Shown: positions 39,951 through 50,979, numbered from the stretch's first letter. The stretch: DNA of 64,000 nt from Ruminococcus sp. (GCA_017525915.1 JAFXSC010000026.1:62001-126000), one strand, 5' to 3'. Numbers and translations: made by a program. Notes: generated by a model not told the origin, from the letters alone.

Positions 39951-41054
39951 ATGAAATTCACTTGCAGCAAGGAAGCTATCAGCGAGGCAGTAGGAAACGT
40001 ATCAAGAGCCGTTTCACCGAAATCAACCATACCGGCTCTTGAAGGCATAAAGGTAAGGGTTAGCGAAAACACTGTCGAGCTTACCGCATATAATCTTGAA
40101 ATGGGCATACGCACCTCCATAAATGCAGATACAGAGGGCGAAGGTGAATTCGTGGTAAGCGCAAGGCTTTTCAGCGAGTTCACAAGACGTATGTCAGGCG
40201 ACGACATTACATTTGACATTAGCAGTGATCTTGTTATAAATATGTCATGCAGCGCTACCGAGTGCAGCTTCCAGGCAATGTCCGCTGACGAGTTCCCCGA
40301 TCTTCCTAAGGTAGACAGAGAAAAATGCTTCACGGTGAAGCAGACTCTCATCCGCTCCATGATAAACCAGACGAGCTATGCAGCCTCAATGAACGAGAGC
40401 AAGCCTGTTCTTACGGGTGAGCTTTTCGATATCAGTGATGGCACGTTCAACCTCGTTGCAATAGACGGCTTCCGACTTGCAATAAGGAGCGAAATGACGG
40501 ATTGCAGCGAAAAATATCACTTTGTAGTACCCAAGAAGGCACTCCTTGAGCTTTCGACTCTCGTTAAGGACGACGATGAGAAGCTTTGCAGGGTGTTCAC
40601 AAACGACAGACACATCATCTTTGAGCTTGACAATATAATAATCATATCAAGACTTCTTGAAGGCGCTTTCCACAATTACAGGCTCAGTATCCCCGACAGC
40701 TACAAGACAGAGGTCATCATCAGCAAGAGGGAGCTTTCAAACTGTATGGAGCGCTGCTCTCTCCTCATTGACGACAAGAACAAGTCGCCTATACGCTGCG
40801 AGGTCGGAAACGGCGTCATGAAGATAAGCTGCAAGACCGGCATAGGAAAGATAAACGATGCTATATCTGCCGATATTTCGGGTGAAACTGTAACTATCGG
40901 CTTCAATAACAGACTTATGCTCGAGGCGCTGAAGGCTGCCGAGGGCGACAAGGTAAGGATACGCTTCAACGGCGCGATGAAGGTAATAGAGATGCTCCCG
41001 CTCGAGGGTGAGAGCTTTATATTCCTTGTAATGCCTATCCAGCTCAAGAACTGA
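39951..41054 (+). CDS. dnaN: DNA polymerase III beta subunit (sliding clamp)
   Basis: 367 aa, standard length: MKFTCSKEAISEAVGNVSRA opens the first of three clamp domains, followed by the conserved VELTAYNLEMGIR and FRLAIRSEM stretches, ending FIFLVMPIQLKN. GGAGG sits a few nt before the ATG. It holds the replicative polymerase on DNA. It is followed 1 nt later by an unknown membrane protein instead of the usual recF-adjacent S4 gene. Confidence 0.97.
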   Translation: MKFTCSKEAISEAVGNVSRAVSPKSTIPALEGIKVRVSENTVELTAYNLEMGIRTSINADTEGEGEFVVSARLFSEFTRRMSGDDITFDISSDLVINMSCSATECSFQAMSADEFPDLPKVDREKCFTVKQTLIRSMINQTSYAASMNESKPVLTGELFDISDGTFNLVAIDGFRLAIRSEMTDCSEKYHFVVPKKALLELSTLVKDDDEKLCRVFTNDRHIIFELDNIIIISRLLEGAFHNYRLSIPDSYKTEVIISKRELSNCMERCSLLIDDKNKSPIRCEVGNGVMKISCKTGIGKINDAISADISGETVTIGFNNRLMLEALKAAEGDKVRIRFNGAMKVIEMLPLEGESFIFLVMPIQLKN

Positions 41055-41055
41055 A

Positions 41056-41751
41056 ATGACTGACAAGGAAAAACAGATATTTAAAAGGGTGAACAGGATA
41101 ACCGTTCTGAGCGGTTTTGCCATATTTGCAGAGTATTTCATCTCCCTGATACTGCGTATGTCTGCTGTACTTTTCTTTACCTTCATACTGATATTCGTTA
41201 CGGAGTCAAGGCTGAAGAGCAGCATTATCCTGATAGCAGCAGGCTATATCATATCGCTGCTGCTGATACCTCTTTTTGATAAGCTTATATCGATAACGCT
41301 TGATGCCGAGCACAGGGCGATTTACAAGGATACTGATTACTGCGAGTATGAACTGAGTAATCTGAAGAAACAATGCAACTATCTTATGAAGTACAATCCG
41401 GAATTTGCTGAACAGCATAAGGATGAGCTCAATAAGTACATTAAGGACGGTATCTTTGACCCTTACGGTCCGGGCACTGAAAAAACGCCGTATCAGGAAT
41501 TCTGTGAGAAGTGCAGCGATGAAAGCAAGCGCAGCGATTACAGAAAATTCTGCGGTATCACCGAATTTACGGATAAAATTGCAGTATGGCTCATAATATC
41601 GGTATTTCTGTCGATATTCCTGAGTATGGTCGTGATATCGGCAGATCTGGAGCTGTTCATAGCATACGCGGTATCTCTTGTTATATCGCTGGCGATATTC
41701 TTTGGTTATAACTACATCAAGGCAAAAAAGAAGGAAAAGCTGACCAACTGA
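41056..41751 (+). CDS. Unknown membrane protein, 4 predicted segments, cysteine-bearing loop
   Basis: 231 aa. Two hydrophobic segments near residues 20-50 and 58-75, a long central soluble loop (about 80-175) with several cysteines (DYCEYELSNLKKQCN, EFCEKCSDESK, FCGITEF), then two more segments (about 178-215) and a basic tail. The cysteines are not a recognised zinc motif. It begins 1 nt after dnaN, so it is probably co-transcribed. No family was recognised. Confidence 0.7.
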   Translation: MTDKEKQIFKRVNRITVLSGFAIFAEYFISLILRMSAVLFFTFILIFVTESRLKSSIILIAAGYIISLLLIPLFDKLISITLDAEHRAIYKDTDYCEYELSNLKKQCNYLMKYNPEFAEQHKDELNKYIKDGIFDPYGPGTEKTPYQEFCEKCSDESKRSDYRKFCGITEFTDKIAVWLIISVFLSIFLSMVVISADLELFIAYAVSLVISLAIFFGYNYIKAKKKEKLTN

Positions 41752-41771
41752 CTGTTAAAGGAAGTGAGAAT

Positions 41772-42209
41772 ATGAGATACAGAACATTTCCCCATGCAAA
41801 AGCCGCTACGGTGCTTTCGTGGACGACCGGGATAATATCCGCGATATGCGGTGTTGCTGCGATAGTCATAGGCGTTCTTCTCATATTCGCCAAAGCACTG
41901 CACAAAATGGATATATCCGTTCTGGGTATGAAATACAAGGTCAATTCCGACTGGATAAAAATAGAGATCATACTGATAATATCAGCCGCGATACTGATGC
42001 TGATATCAAAATTCGGCGGAAGAAAGCTTGCGGAGGTCACTATCCGCAGGAAGATAAAAAGAAGCGTAAAGTTTGCATATAACTACTGCTGCGAGGACCC
42101 GAGCTATTACAGGTATGCCGCTTCTTTGAACAGGGAATTTGCAGCAAAATACGGTCTTGACCTGCGTACTCTCACAATTGTTGAGAGAAGCAGATACAGA
42201 AGAAGATGA
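41772..42209 (+). CDS. Unknown small membrane protein between dnaN and recF
   Basis: 145 aa. Two hydrophobic stretches (about residues 13-40, SWTTGIISAICGVAAIVIGV, and 62-80) and a basic C-terminal half with FAYNYCCEDPSYYRYAASLN. AGGAAGTGAG is upstream. It belongs to the dnaN-recF group, although no such gene occurs in the classic order; no function assigned. Confidence 0.65.
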   Translation: MRYRTFPHAKAATVLSWTTGIISAICGVAAIVIGVLLIFAKALHKMDISVLGMKYKVNSDWIKIEIILIISAAILMLISKFGGRKLAEVTIRRKIKRSVKFAYNYCCEDPSYYRYAASLNREFAAKYGLDLRTLTIVERSRYRRR

Positions 42210-42219
42210 GGCGTAAGTT

Positions 42220-42432
42220 ATGAGTAAAAGCTCAGTAAAAATAAGCACAGAATTCATAAAGCTCGATGCGCTGCTTAAATTCGCATCGCTAACCGGTTCG
42301 GGCGGAGAGGCAAAGGCTCTTATCCAGAACGGTGAAGTCCTTGTGAACGGCGAAGTCTGTACTATGCGCGGAAAAAAGATACGTCCCGGAGATAAGGTAA
42401 CTCTCGGCGATGACGAGGTAACGGTTGAGTGA
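42220..42432 (+). CDS. yaaA: S4-domain RNA-binding protein YaaA
   Basis: 70 aa. [20 protein letters not shown] and [20 protein letters not shown] give an S4 fold (the GEVxVNGE signature). It is the small S4 protein placed before recF in most Firmicutes. It overlaps the recF start by 4 nt. Confidence 0.92.
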   Translation: MSKSSVKISTEFIKLDALLKFASLTGSGGEAKALIQNGEVLVNGEVCTMRGKKIRPGDKVTLGDDEVTVE

Positions 42433-43553
42433 ACATCACCTATGCCGAGATAGACGGCTTCCGGAACCTTAAAGGGATATCCTTCGAGCCTGACCCGAGA
42501 TATAATATCATTGTCGGTCCGAATGCTCAGGGAAAGACCAATCTCCTAGAAGCCATGTGGATACTTTCCGGCTGCCGGAGCTTCCGCGGCTCAAAGGAGA
42601 AGGACTTCGTGGCTCTTGACGGGAACCGTATGTCCTCGGGGATACGTCTGAAGGACAGCGTCCGCGAGCATAAGATAATCTATGAGATGACAAAAGGCTC
42701 AAATGCTCAGAAGACAGTATTTCTCAACGGTGTGAAGCAGAAAGGCACAAGAGCGCTTTTCGATGTTTTCAAGTGCATAGCCTTTATACCGGACGATGTT
42801 GATATCATCAAGGGCTCGCCCGAAAAAAGGCGTAATTTCGTGGATATGGCAGCTTCCCAGCTAAATCCTCTGTTCGTGGTGCACATCGCAAAGCACAATG
42901 CAATCATGAACCAGAGAAATGCCCTCCTCAAGGAGATAATGCAGGGCTCTGCAAACAGCAGTATCCTCGATATATGGGACAGACAGGCTGCTCATGAGGG
43001 AGTTCTGATATCCTATATGCGAAGCGAATATGTAACAAGGATAAATAATATCTGCGGAAGGCTTTACCAGACTATTTCGGGCGGTGACGAAAAGCTCGAG
43101 CTCGAATACCGGTCGAACGTTTTTCGTCCAGAGGATTTTGAAAAGCCATGCGGCGAGGAGGCATTCGAGCGGTACTACAAAAAGCTCCGCGAGACCGCAG
43201 ATTACGATATAAGGACAGGTTCAACGCATTCCGGGGTGAACCGTGACGAGATATCAATAAAGATAAACGGAGCGAGTGCGCGTGATTTCGGTTCACAGGG
43301 ACAGGTCAAGAGCGCCGCGCTGGTCATGAAGCTGGCGCAGGCTGAGATATTCACGAAGCGGTCGAAGGACCCTCCGGTGGTATTTCTTGACGACGTTATG
43401 GGCGAGCTTGACGAAAGGCGTCAGAAATTCGTATTTGACATGATAAAGAATATGCAGGTATTCCTCACGACCCCGAATGAGAGTGCGCTTCTTCCCGAAA
43501 TAAAGGGAAAAATACTGCGTATCAGCGGTGGAAGCATAAAGGAGGAAGCCTGA
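42429..43553 (+). CDS. recF: DNA replication and repair protein RecF
   Basis: 374 aa. The start is GTG at 42429, overlapping the yaaA stop. Walker [10 protein letters not shown] (29-37); the SMC-like signature [18 protein letters not shown] and Walker [16 protein letters not shown]. It helps load RecA on gaps during repair. Confidence 0.97.
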   Translation: MNITYAEIDGFRNLKGISFEPDPRYNIIVGPNAQGKTNLLEAMWILSGCRSFRGSKEKDFVALDGNRMSSGIRLKDSVREHKIIYEMTKGSNAQKTVFLNGVKQKGTRALFDVFKCIAFIPDDVDIIKGSPEKRRNFVDMAASQLNPLFVVHIAKHNAIMNQRNALLKEIMQGSANSSILDIWDRQAAHEGVLISYMRSEYVTRINNICGRLYQTISGGDEKLELEYRSNVFRPEDFEKPCGEEAFERYYKKLRETADYDIRTGSTHSGVNRDEISIKINGASARDFGSQGQVKSAALVMKLAQAEIFTKRSKDPPVVFLDDVMGELDERRQKFVFDMIKNMQVFLTTPNESALLPEIKGKILRISGGSIKEEA

Positions 43554-43813
43554 TGTATCTTCATATAGGCAACAATTATTCGGTAGACATCAGGGACATT
43601 GTTGGAATTTTCGACATTGAGAACACAACTGTTGAAAAGTGGACCAAGCTGCTCCTTGACCGTGCCGAGAAGGAAAGACACTGCATATATACCACCTATG
43701 ATATGCCAAAGAGCTTTATAATAACGGTTAAGATGGGCGCTGAGAGGATATATATATCCCAGCTTTCGGCAACGACCCTCCGTAAAAGGCTTGAATCCGG
43801 CGGAGGATATTAA
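43553..43813 (+). CDS. remB: DUF370/RemB-like regulator (YaaB)
   Basis: 86 aa. [26 protein letters not shown] is typical of YaaB/RemB, DNA-binding regulators of extracellular matrix genes in Bacillus. The ATG overlaps the recF stop by 1 nt (TGATG). The position between recF and gyrB is conserved. Confidence 0.88.
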   Translation: MYLHIGNNYSVDIRDIVGIFDIENTTVEKWTKLLLDRAEKERHCIYTTYDMPKSFIITVKMGAERIYISQLSATTLRKRLESGGGY

Positions 43814-43830
43814 TATAATGCGTAATTCGT

Positions 43831-43887
43831 AATTCATAATGCGTAATTACGCTGAATTGAATAATTATTAATTTTGCATTATGAATT
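43831..43887. repeat. AT-rich inverted-repeat element upstream of gyrB
   Basis: A perfect 12-bp inverted pair, AATTCATAATGC (43831-43842) and GCATTATGAATT (43876-43887), in a tract of repeated TAATTCGTAATTC motifs. It occupies the remB-gyrB gap, so it may host or disturb a gyrB promoter. Confidence 0.6.
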
Positions 43888-43910
43888 GAATTAACCTTTG
43901 GAGGTAAAAC

Positions 43911-45878
43911 ATGAGTCAGCAGAATAATTACGACGAAAACGACATACAAGTCCTTGAAGGTCTTGAAGCTGTAAGAAAGCGTCCCGGAATGTACATAGGC
44001 TCGACAGGCCCCGGCGGTCTGCACCACCTTGTTTACGAGATAGTGGACAACTCCATCGACGAGGCGCTTGCCGGCTACTGTACCGAGATAACGGTCGAGA
44101 TACTTCCCGGCGATGTTATCCGCGTATCGGACAACGGACGCGGCATACCTGTCGGCATACACCCGAAGGAAGGTATCTCTGCGGCTACTGTCGTATACAC
44201 CATACTTCACGCAGGCGGTAAGTTCGGCGGAGGCGGATACAAGGTATCAGGCGGTCTTCACGGCGTTGGCGCTTCCGTAGTAAACGCACTTTCGGAATGG
44301 CTCGAGCTGACCGTTAAGGACGGCAAGGACGTATGGTTCCAGCGCTTTGAACGCGGACACTATGACGAGCAGCTGAAAAAGATAGGCACAGCCTCCGAGA
44401 CCGGTACCTCCGTAATGTTCAAGGCTGATCATGAGATATTCGAGAGCACTGTCTACGACTATGACACCCTCCTCAGAAGACTCCGCGAGCAGGCATTCCT
44501 CAATGCCGGCATAAAGATAGTATTTACCGACAAGCGCGACGAGGAAAATATACAGGGCGAAACTCTCCACTATGAGGGAGGTATCCGCCAGTTCGTAGAG
44601 CATATCCACAAGGTAAGGGAATATGAACCTCTCGGCAGCGAGGTAATATACGTTTCCGGTATGCAGGGCGATTCCTTTGCTGAGATAGCCATGCAGTACA
44701 ATGACAGCTACAACGAGGTAGTTCTGTCCTTTGCTAACAATATCCACACAAAGGACGGCGGCTCACATGAGACCGGATTCAAGAACGCCCTCGTCAAGGT
44801 CATAAACGAATACGGCAAGAAATTCGGAAAATTCAAGGAAAAGGAAAGCTCAAAGAAAGGCAAGGACGCTCCGAAAAAGGAGATAGAGAGCCTTCGCCGC
44901 GAGGACGTTATGGAGGGTCTTACCGCTATCGTGTCGGTAAAGCTCACCGAGTGCGAATTTGAGGGACAGACGAAGGGACGTCTCGGAAATCCCGAGGTCA
45001 AGCCATTTGTCGAGAAGCTCGTGACCGAGAAACTAATGAACTTCCTTGAGGAAAATCCTGAAACCGCAAATATAATCTTCGAGAAGTGCCTTTCCGCTTA
45101 CAGGGCGAGAGAGGCTGCAAAGAGGGCAAGGGAAGCCGAGCGCAAGAAGAATGCCTTCGGAAATAACTCAATGCCTGAAAAGCTTGCGGACTGCTCCGAG
45201 CGCGACAGCCGCTACACCGAGGTATACATCGTCGAGGGAGACTCTGCGGGAGGCTCCGCAAAGCAGGGACGTGACCGCCGCTATCAGGCTATACTTCCCC
45301 TCTGGGGCAAGATGCTAAACGTTGAGAAGGCGCGTATCGACCGCATCTACGGTAACGACAAGCTCGAACCGGTAGTTACTGCTCTCGGCACAGGCATAGG
45401 TGAGGACTTCGACATCGAAAAGCTTCGCTACGGCAAGGTCATAATCATGGCTGATGCCGATGTTGACGGTATGCACATAAGAACACTTCTGCTCACATTC
45501 TTCTTCCGCTATATGCGTCCGCTCATTACGAACGGAAACGTCTATATCGCGCAGCCGCCGCTTTTCAAGGTGGAGCGCAAGAAGAATGTACGCTACGCAT
45601 TTTCAGATGAGGAGAAAGAGAAGTTCATCGCAGAGCTCTCCGAGGAAGGAAAGTATAATGACGTTGCAGTGCAGCGCTATAAAGGTCTTGGTGAAATGGA
45701 CCCCGAACAGCTCTGGGAGACAACTATGGACCCCGAGAGACGTACTATCGTGAAGATAGGCATGGAGGACGCACTCAAGGCTGACGAGACCTTTACCATA
45801 CTCATGGGCGACAAGGTCGAGCCGCGCCGTGCATTCATCGAGAAAAACGCAAAATTCGCTCAGGATTTGGATATATAA
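43911..45878 (+). CDS. gyrB: DNA gyrase subunit B
   Basis: 655 aa. GHKL ATPase motifs [30 protein letters not shown] and [22 protein letters not shown] motifs [20 protein letters not shown] and [20 protein letters not shown]; the end [25 protein letters not shown] precedes the ATG. It supplies ATP energy for negative supercoiling. Confidence 0.98.
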   Translation: MSQQNNYDENDIQVLEGLEAVRKRPGMYIGSTGPGGLHHLVYEIVDNSIDEALAGYCTEITVEILPGDVIRVSDNGRGIPVGIHPKEGISAATVVYTILHAGGKFGGGGYKVSGGLHGVGASVVNALSEWLELTVKDGKDVWFQRFERGHYDEQLKKIGTASETGTSVMFKADHEIFESTVYDYDTLLRRLREQAFLNAGIKIVFTDKRDEENIQGETLHYEGGIRQFVEHIHKVREYEPLGSEVIYVSGMQGDSFAEIAMQYNDSYNEVVLSFANNIHTKDGGSHETGFKNALVKVINEYGKKFGKFKEKESSKKGKDAPKKEIESLRREDVMEGLTAIVSVKLTECEFEGQTKGRLGNPEVKPFVEKLVTEKLMNFLEENPETANIIFEKCLSAYRAREAAKRAREAERKKNAFGNNSMPEKLADCSERDSRYTEVYIVEGDSAGGSAKQGRDRRYQAILPLWGKMLNVEKARIDRIYGNDKLEPVVTALGTGIGEDFDIEKLRYGKVIIMADADVDGMHIRTLLLTFFFRYMRPLITNGNVYIAQPPLFKVERKKNVRYAFSDEEKEKFIAELSEEGKYNDVAVQRYKGLGEMDPEQLWETTMDPERRTIVKIGMEDALKADETFTILMGDKVEPRRAFIEKNAKFAQDLDI

Positions 45879-45879
45879 T

Positions 45880-46455
45880 ATGGAAGAAAATTACAAGCTT
45901 GTAAAGGAATACAAAGTTCCGCATGAGACCTTCAAAAAGGCATACAAGGCTTATCAGAAGAAGTTCGTAAGAACAAAGAGCATAATATTCACGTTGATTT
46001 TCCTGATACTTGCGGCAGATTTCGTTTATGCGGCAGTAAAAGCGCCGGATAACCGGCTCGTGTATCTGCTTATAATGGTCTGCATAGCACTTGCATTCCG
46101 CGAGTGGTACAATTCGAAGCGTATCTATCAGAATATCTGTGATTCCTATAAAGCACTCGGCGAGCCTCTTTACAGGATAGCGATAGGCGAGGAGCAGATA
46201 GAGATATCGACAGTCAGCACTCCCGATGAGGACACTGATGAAGAAGATGCAGAAGAGGATATTCCGGAGGAAAATGAACTCAGTCCCGAAAGCTCTGTAA
46301 TAAAGCTCGACGAGGACTACGGTTTGCTCGAATACGATGAGTTTTTCCTTCTCATGCAGGGAAAGGCAATGTTCTATATTCTTCCCAAGAAGGGATTTTC
46401 CGAAGAGGAGCTTGAAACAGTCAGAAGTACCGGAAAGAAGAACAGCGCTCAATAA
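45880..46455 (+). CDS. YcxB-like membrane protein between gyrB and gyrA
   Basis: 191 aa from the ATG at 45880, 1 nt after the gyrB stop. Two hydrophobic segments lie near residues 32-55 and 58-75 (SIIFTLIFLILAADFVYAAV), then an acidic stretch (EDTDEEDAEEDIPEENE), and the C-terminal DEDYGLLEYDEFFLLMQGKA with FYILPKKGF fits the YcxB-like domain. Its place within the gyrase pair is unusual; role unknown. Confidence 0.7.
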   Translation: MEENYKLVKEYKVPHETFKKAYKAYQKKFVRTKSIIFTLIFLILAADFVYAAVKAPDNRLVYLLIMVCIALAFREWYNSKRIYQNICDSYKALGEPLYRIAIGEEQIEISTVSTPDEDTDEEDAEEDIPEENELSPESSVIKLDEDYGLLEYDEFFLLMQGKAMFYILPKKGFSEEELETVRSTGKKNSAQ

Positions 46456-46505
46456 TACTTACTATAAAAGTTTGAACTGAAAATATCTCACAGGAGGTAG
46501 AAATT

Positions 46506-49133
46506 TTGCTATATCAGGACAATTCAAAGATAATAAATACCGAAATAGTCAACGAGATGGAAAACTCCATGCTCAACTACGCTATGTCGGTTATAGTATC
46601 GAGAGCACTTCCGGACGTAAGAGACGGCTTGAAGCCGGTACACAGGCGTATACTGTATACCCTTCATGAGAACGGTCTTACCCCGGAAAAGGCTTACCGT
46701 AAGTGTGCCGATACAGTCGGTGCAGTTCTCGGACGCTACCACCCTCACGGTGACGCTTCCGTGTATGACGCTCTCGTAAGACTTGCACAGGACTTCTCCA
46801 TGCGCTATCCCCTTGTTGACGGTCACGGAAACTTCGGCTCGATAGACGGCGACGGTCCTGCGGCTTACCGTTATACCGAGGCTAAAATGGCTAAGCTTAC
46901 CCTTGATATGCTCACGGATATCAATAAGGAAACGGTTGATTTTACGTCAAACTACGACGACCGTCTCAAAGAGCCTACCGTATTGCCCTCACGTTTCCCG
47001 AACCTCCTTGTGAACGGCTCTGTCGGCATTGCTGTCGGCATGGCAACGAATATACCTCCCCACAACCTCGGCGAGGTTATTGACGCACTCGGTCTGCTCA
47101 TTGAGGACCCCGACTGCACCCTTGAACAGCTCATGGAGTACATCAAGGGACCCGATTTCCCGACAGGCGGCATAATCATGGGCAAGGCAGGCATCCGCGC
47201 TGCCTATGCTACCGGCAAGGGCAAGATAATCCTCCGCAGCCGTACCCACTTCGAGGAAATAAAGGGAAGAAACTGCATAATCGTTGACGAGATACCCTAT
47301 ATGCTCAGGAAGGAACGCCTCCTCAAGAGCATTATCCAGCTCGTCCGCGACAAGAAGATAGAAGGCATCTACGACCTTCGCGACGAGTCCGACAAGGACG
47401 GTATGAGAGTTGTTATCGAGCTTAAAAAGGACGCAATGCCCGAAATAGTCCTCAACAAGCTCTTTGCGCTCACACAGCTTCAGGATACAGTCGGCATAAT
47501 CATGCTCGCGCTCGTCAACAACGAGCCGAAGATACTCACCCTCAAGCAGATGCTTCAGGACTACCTCGATTTCCAGGTTGACGTTATCCAGAGAAGGACT
47601 CGCTTCGACCTCAGAAAGGCTCTCGAAAGGGCTCACATCCTGCAGGGCTTCGTGCTTGCGGCTGACTATATAGACGAGGTCATCGCGATAATCCGTGCAA
47701 GCGCGACCGTTCAGGAAGCCAAGACCCGCATGATAGAGCGTTTCAAGGACGTCGATATGTCGGCACTTCTCGACCGTGCACAGTACGACCTCTCAGGTCT
47801 GCACATAGAGGATCAGACCGGACTTTCCGACGAACAGGCAGAGGCTATCGTCCAGATGCGTCTCGGACAGCTCACAGGTCTCGAAAGACAGAAGATAACA
47901 GATGAACTGTACGGTCTGCTCACCAAGATATCGGACTACGAGGACATTCTTGCGGACGTAAGCCGCGTTTACCAGATAATCATGGACGACCTCAACACTA
48001 TACGCAGGAAGTTCAGCGACCCGCGCCGTACAGATATCGAAAATGTCAGCGGCGAGGTCGATATCGAGGACCTTATCCCCGAGGAGGACTGCGTTGTTAC
48101 ACTCACAAGCAACGGCTACATCAAGCGTATGCCGGTTGCGGAGTACAAGACCCAGCGCCGCGGCGGACGCGGTATCACGGGCATGAAGCAGCGTGAGGAG
48201 GACTTCGTTGAGGAAATGTTCATCTGCGGCTCGCATGACAATATCCTCTTCATATCCAACAAGGGCGTGATGTACAAGCTCAAATGCTACGAAGTCCCGG
48301 ACGGCTCAAAGGCTTCACGCGGCTTCAATCTCATAAATCTCCTTCCGCTCTCAGAGGGCGAGAAGATAGCCGCAATGATAAAGACCACCGATTTCAGCGA
48401 CGAGAAGTTCATCACAATGGCTACCAAGAACGGCAAGATAAAGCGCACGAACCTCTCGCTCTACAAGAACGTCCGCAAGAACGGACTTATCGCCATAGGT
48501 CTTGACGAAGGCGACGAGATAGAGGGTGTCCGCATGACAGACGGTCACGCACAGCTCTTTGTAGCTACAAGAAATGGAATGGCTATCCGTCTCGAGGAAG
48601 ACAAGATAAGAGCACTTTCACGTTCCGCTCACGGCGTAAGAGCTATAAAGCTCCGTGAGGGCGACTATGTTGTCAGCATGGCAAGAGTCCGCGAGGGAGC
48701 ATCTCTCCTCACTGTTACCGAAAACGGCTACGGCAAGCGCACCGAGCTTGAAAGCTACCGTATACAGAACCGCGGCGGTTACGGTCTTACTAATTACAAG
48801 GTCGATGATATCAGAGGTCATGTCTGCGGCATCAAGATAGTTGACGAGACAGACGATATAATCCTCGTTTCAAGCGACGGCATAATCATAAGGATACTCG
48901 CAAGCGATGTCCGCATTATGGGACGTATCGCAAAGGGTGTCCGCGTCATGAAGGTCAACGAGGGCGCACAGGTTGTTGCCTTCACCCGTGCCGAGCATGA
49001 CGATTCCGCAGAGACCGAGAAGGTCGAGCAGCTTACCGAGGAACAGGCGCGTGCTGCCGAAGCCGAGGCTGCACTCGAGGAACAGAACGAGGTAGTCATC
49101 GAAGCTGATCCGGAGGATCAGGAAGATGAATGA
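46506..49133 (+). CDS. gyrA: DNA gyrase subunit A
   Basis: 875 aa. The start is TTG at 46506 (AGGAGG 8 nt upstream); no closer ATG precedes the conserved [20 protein letters not shown]. The catalytic tyrosine is Y123 in [21 protein letters not shown] is the GyrA box that marks a gyrase (not topoisomerase IV), and the tail is acidic ([10 protein letters not shown]). It introduces negative supercoils with GyrB. Confidence 0.98.
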   Translation: MLYQDNSKIINTEIVNEMENSMLNYAMSVIVSRALPDVRDGLKPVHRRILYTLHENGLTPEKAYRKCADTVGAVLGRYHPHGDASVYDALVRLAQDFSMRYPLVDGHGNFGSIDGDGPAAYRYTEAKMAKLTLDMLTDINKETVDFTSNYDDRLKEPTVLPSRFPNLLVNGSVGIAVGMATNIPPHNLGEVIDALGLLIEDPDCTLEQLMEYIKGPDFPTGGIIMGKAGIRAAYATGKGKIILRSRTHFEEIKGRNCIIVDEIPYMLRKERLLKSIIQLVRDKKIEGIYDLRDESDKDGMRVVIELKKDAMPEIVLNKLFALTQLQDTVGIIMLALVNNEPKILTLKQMLQDYLDFQVDVIQRRTRFDLRKALERAHILQGFVLAADYIDEVIAIIRASATVQEAKTRMIERFKDVDMSALLDRAQYDLSGLHIEDQTGLSDEQAEAIVQMRLGQLTGLERQKITDELYGLLTKISDYEDILADVSRVYQIIMDDLNTIRRKFSDPRRTDIENVSGEVDIEDLIPEEDCVVTLTSNGYIKRMPVAEYKTQRRGGRGITGMKQREEDFVEEMFICGSHDNILFISNKGVMYKLKCYEVPDGSKASRGFNLINLLPLSEGEKIAAMIKTTDFSDEKFITMATKNGKIKRTNLSLYKNVRKNGLIAIGLDEGDEIEGVRMTDGHAQLFVATRNGMAIRLEEDKIRALSRSAHGVRAIKLREGDYVVSMARVREGASLLTVTENGYGKRTELESYRIQNRGGYGLTNYKVDDIRGHVCGIKIVDETDDIILVSSDGIIIRILASDVRIMGRIAKGVRVMKVNEGAQVVAFTRAEHDDSAETEKVEQLTEEQARAAEAEAALEEQNEVVIEADPEDQEDE

Positions 49134-49563
49134 TGACGATGATAAGGGAAAATATCTGAATTATCATGCAAGCTCTTTTTCAGCGCTTGTGATAATCATA
49201 CTCAGTCTTTTTGTACAGTGTGGATCATGGTTCATATTTCTCAAATCCGGAATGAGCAGGATCCTGTTTATCCTTATGCCTCTGATTCTCTGCATTATGT
49301 ACCATTTCGTACAGCTCGATGCAGGAAAGCACGGAAATTTCTCCCGGGAGTTCTTCTTCATATGTGCAGTCGCCGCACCGTGCATATTCAGCCTTGTTAT
49401 GTTCTTCATCACCTTTGACCTCGACAGCGTGGACAACAGTACAAGAGGAACGATAGCGAAATATTCCGCGAGGATAATGTTCACGTCGGTATTTCTGATC
49501 ATATTTGCGCTGATAGATATACCGGTGCTGAGGCATCTTGATAAAAAGGAAAAGAAAGATTGA
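49126..49563 (+). CDS. Small four-helix membrane protein after gyrA
   Basis: 145 aa overlapping gyrA by 8 nt. Four hydrophobic segments (for example SALVIIILSLFVQCGSWFIF and FFFICAVAAPCIFSLVMFFI) with short charged ends (MNDDDDKGK and DKKEKKD). No family recognised; likely co-translated with gyrA and the following phosphoesterase. Confidence 0.65.
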   Translation: MNDDDDKGKYLNYHASSFSALVIIILSLFVQCGSWFIFLKSGMSRILFILMPLILCIMYHFVQLDAGKHGNFSREFFFICAVAAPCIFSLVMFFITFDLDSVDNSTRGTIAKYSARIMFTSVFLIIFALIDIPVLRHLDKKEKKD

Positions 49564-50363
49564 TAATATTTATCGTAATTATTTTACTTGCAGGCTTCGC
49601 GCTGTACGCCCTCTGGGAGAACGTTTCTGCTCTCAGGATAAGGCGTGAGGAGCTCGGCGGAAACATACGCGCGGTGCATATCACCGACCTCCACAAGAGG
49701 AGGTTCGGCAGGGATAACTGCCGAATATGCAGGGCAGCAGAGAGCGAGAAGCCTGATATCATCATTATCAGCGGCGATATCGTATCGCGCACGGAGACTG
49801 ACATGACAGTTTTCAGCAGAACGCTGCACGAGCTTTGCATGATTGCTCCGGTGTATATGATATTCGGCAACCATGAGCAGAGCCTTCCGCCAGAGATGCA
49901 GAGAAAATTCATAGAAGCCGTTGATGGCACTGACGCCGTGCTGCTGCGTAACGGCAGGGTGCATATAAGCCTTAAAGGGCGTGAAATAGAGCTTTTCGGG
50001 CTTGAAGAAAGCTATGCCACATATAAGAATAACGGCGGCTACCGGCATCTTGAAAGGATAACCGTTCCGGATATGGAAAAGTATCTCGGCAGGCGGCCGG
50101 AGGGCGAGGTCATGCTCATCGCGCACAATCCGCTGTTTGCGGAGGTCTATGCGGAATGGGGAGCTGACACGGTGTTCAGCGGACACGTTCACGGCGGCGC
50201 TGTAAGGCTTTTCGGCAAGGGAATGTTCTCGCCGGAGCGGAAGCTCTTTCCGCAGTATTCCAAGGGGGTATATACCCTCGGGAAAACAAAGCTTCTTGTC
50301 TCGGCAGGTCTGGGCAAGCTGAGACTGTTCGATGCGCCTGAGATAGTGGTATACAGTCTGTAA
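49560..50363 (+). CDS. Membrane-anchored metallophosphoesterase
   Basis: 267 aa with one N-terminal anchor (MIIFIVIILLAGFALYALWE). The calcineurin-like metal site is complete: ITDLHK (D-x-H), IIISGDIVS (GD), FGNHEQ (GNHE), IAHNPL and FSGHVHGGAVR (GHxH). This is YkuE-type, which can act on surface or lipid phosphates. The start TTG at 49560 overlaps the previous stop (TTGA). It converges with ytaF, 1 nt apart. Confidence 0.88.
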   Translation: MIIFIVIILLAGFALYALWENVSALRIRREELGGNIRAVHITDLHKRRFGRDNCRICRAAESEKPDIIIISGDIVSRTETDMTVFSRTLHELCMIAPVYMIFGNHEQSLPPEMQRKFIEAVDGTDAVLLRNGRVHISLKGREIELFGLEESYATYKNNGGYRHLERITVPDMEKYLGRRPEGEVMLIAHNPLFAEVYAEWGADTVFSGHVHGGAVRLFGKGMFSPERKLFPQYSKGVYTLGKTKLLVSAGLGKLRLFDAPEIVVYSL

Positions 50364-50364
50364 A

Positions 50365-50979
50365 TCAGAATACAAAAGCAAATATTATAAGGATAAGTCC
50401 TCCCACCCACGAGAGATCGTGCTTCAGGGAGGATATCTTTTTGCCCGTGATATTGCCTAGAAACAGCGCTAAACAGCCGCACAGGAACGCTGCCGGTGCA
50501 AGAACGGCGGTATTGAGGGAATGGCTGCCTGCACCGATGCCTGTTGCGGCGCAGTCGAAGGAGCTGACGACAGCAAGCGACAAAGCTTCCGTGACCGAAA
50601 GTGTCTTTGAACCGTCAATGTCAGCGGCAGTGTCGTCGAGGTATAGTCTTATGACGATAGAGCCTTTCTTCAGCAATATACCGTTGTTTTCAGTGGCTTT
50701 ACGCATTATGCTCCGGACTGCGCTTTTGAGTATGGTAAGCACGCCGATAGCGGTCAGTACAGCAATGCCGCACTTATGGAAAACGCCAGCGGGAACGTAT
50801 CTGCCGACCATTGCGGAAAATCTCACGGCAGACCAGAGCACAGCCGCACCGACAAGGCTTATAGCGGCGGCAGAGGGGATCGGTATCCTTATACCGCTGT
50901 TGCAGTAAGCGGCAGCGGCAAGGTATATATCAATGCTCACGATGAACGCGAGCAGTATTTCTTCAGTCAAAGTAAACAC
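50365..50979 (-). CDS. ytaF: Sporulation membrane protein YtaF-like (MntP family)
   Basis: 204 aa, six hydrophobic segments. LLAFIVSIDIYLAAAAYCNS and LSLAVVSSFDCAATGIGAGS place the aspartates of the two MntP repeats in membrane helices; the C-terminus repeats a SWVGGLILIIFAFVF helix. YtaF copies are tied to sporulation in Bacillus and Clostridia, while MntP itself exports manganese; the fold cannot separate the two roles. Confidence 0.75.
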   Translation of the reverse strand: MFTLTEEILLAFIVSIDIYLAAAAYCNSGIRIPIPSAAAISLVGAAVLWSAVRFSAMVGRYVPAGVFHKCGIAVLTAIGVLTILKSAVRSIMRKATENNGILLKKGSIVIRLYLDDTAADIDGSKTLSVTEALSLAVVSSFDCAATGIGAGSHSLNTAVLAPAAFLCGCLALFLGNITGKKISSLKHDLSWVGGLILIIFAFVF

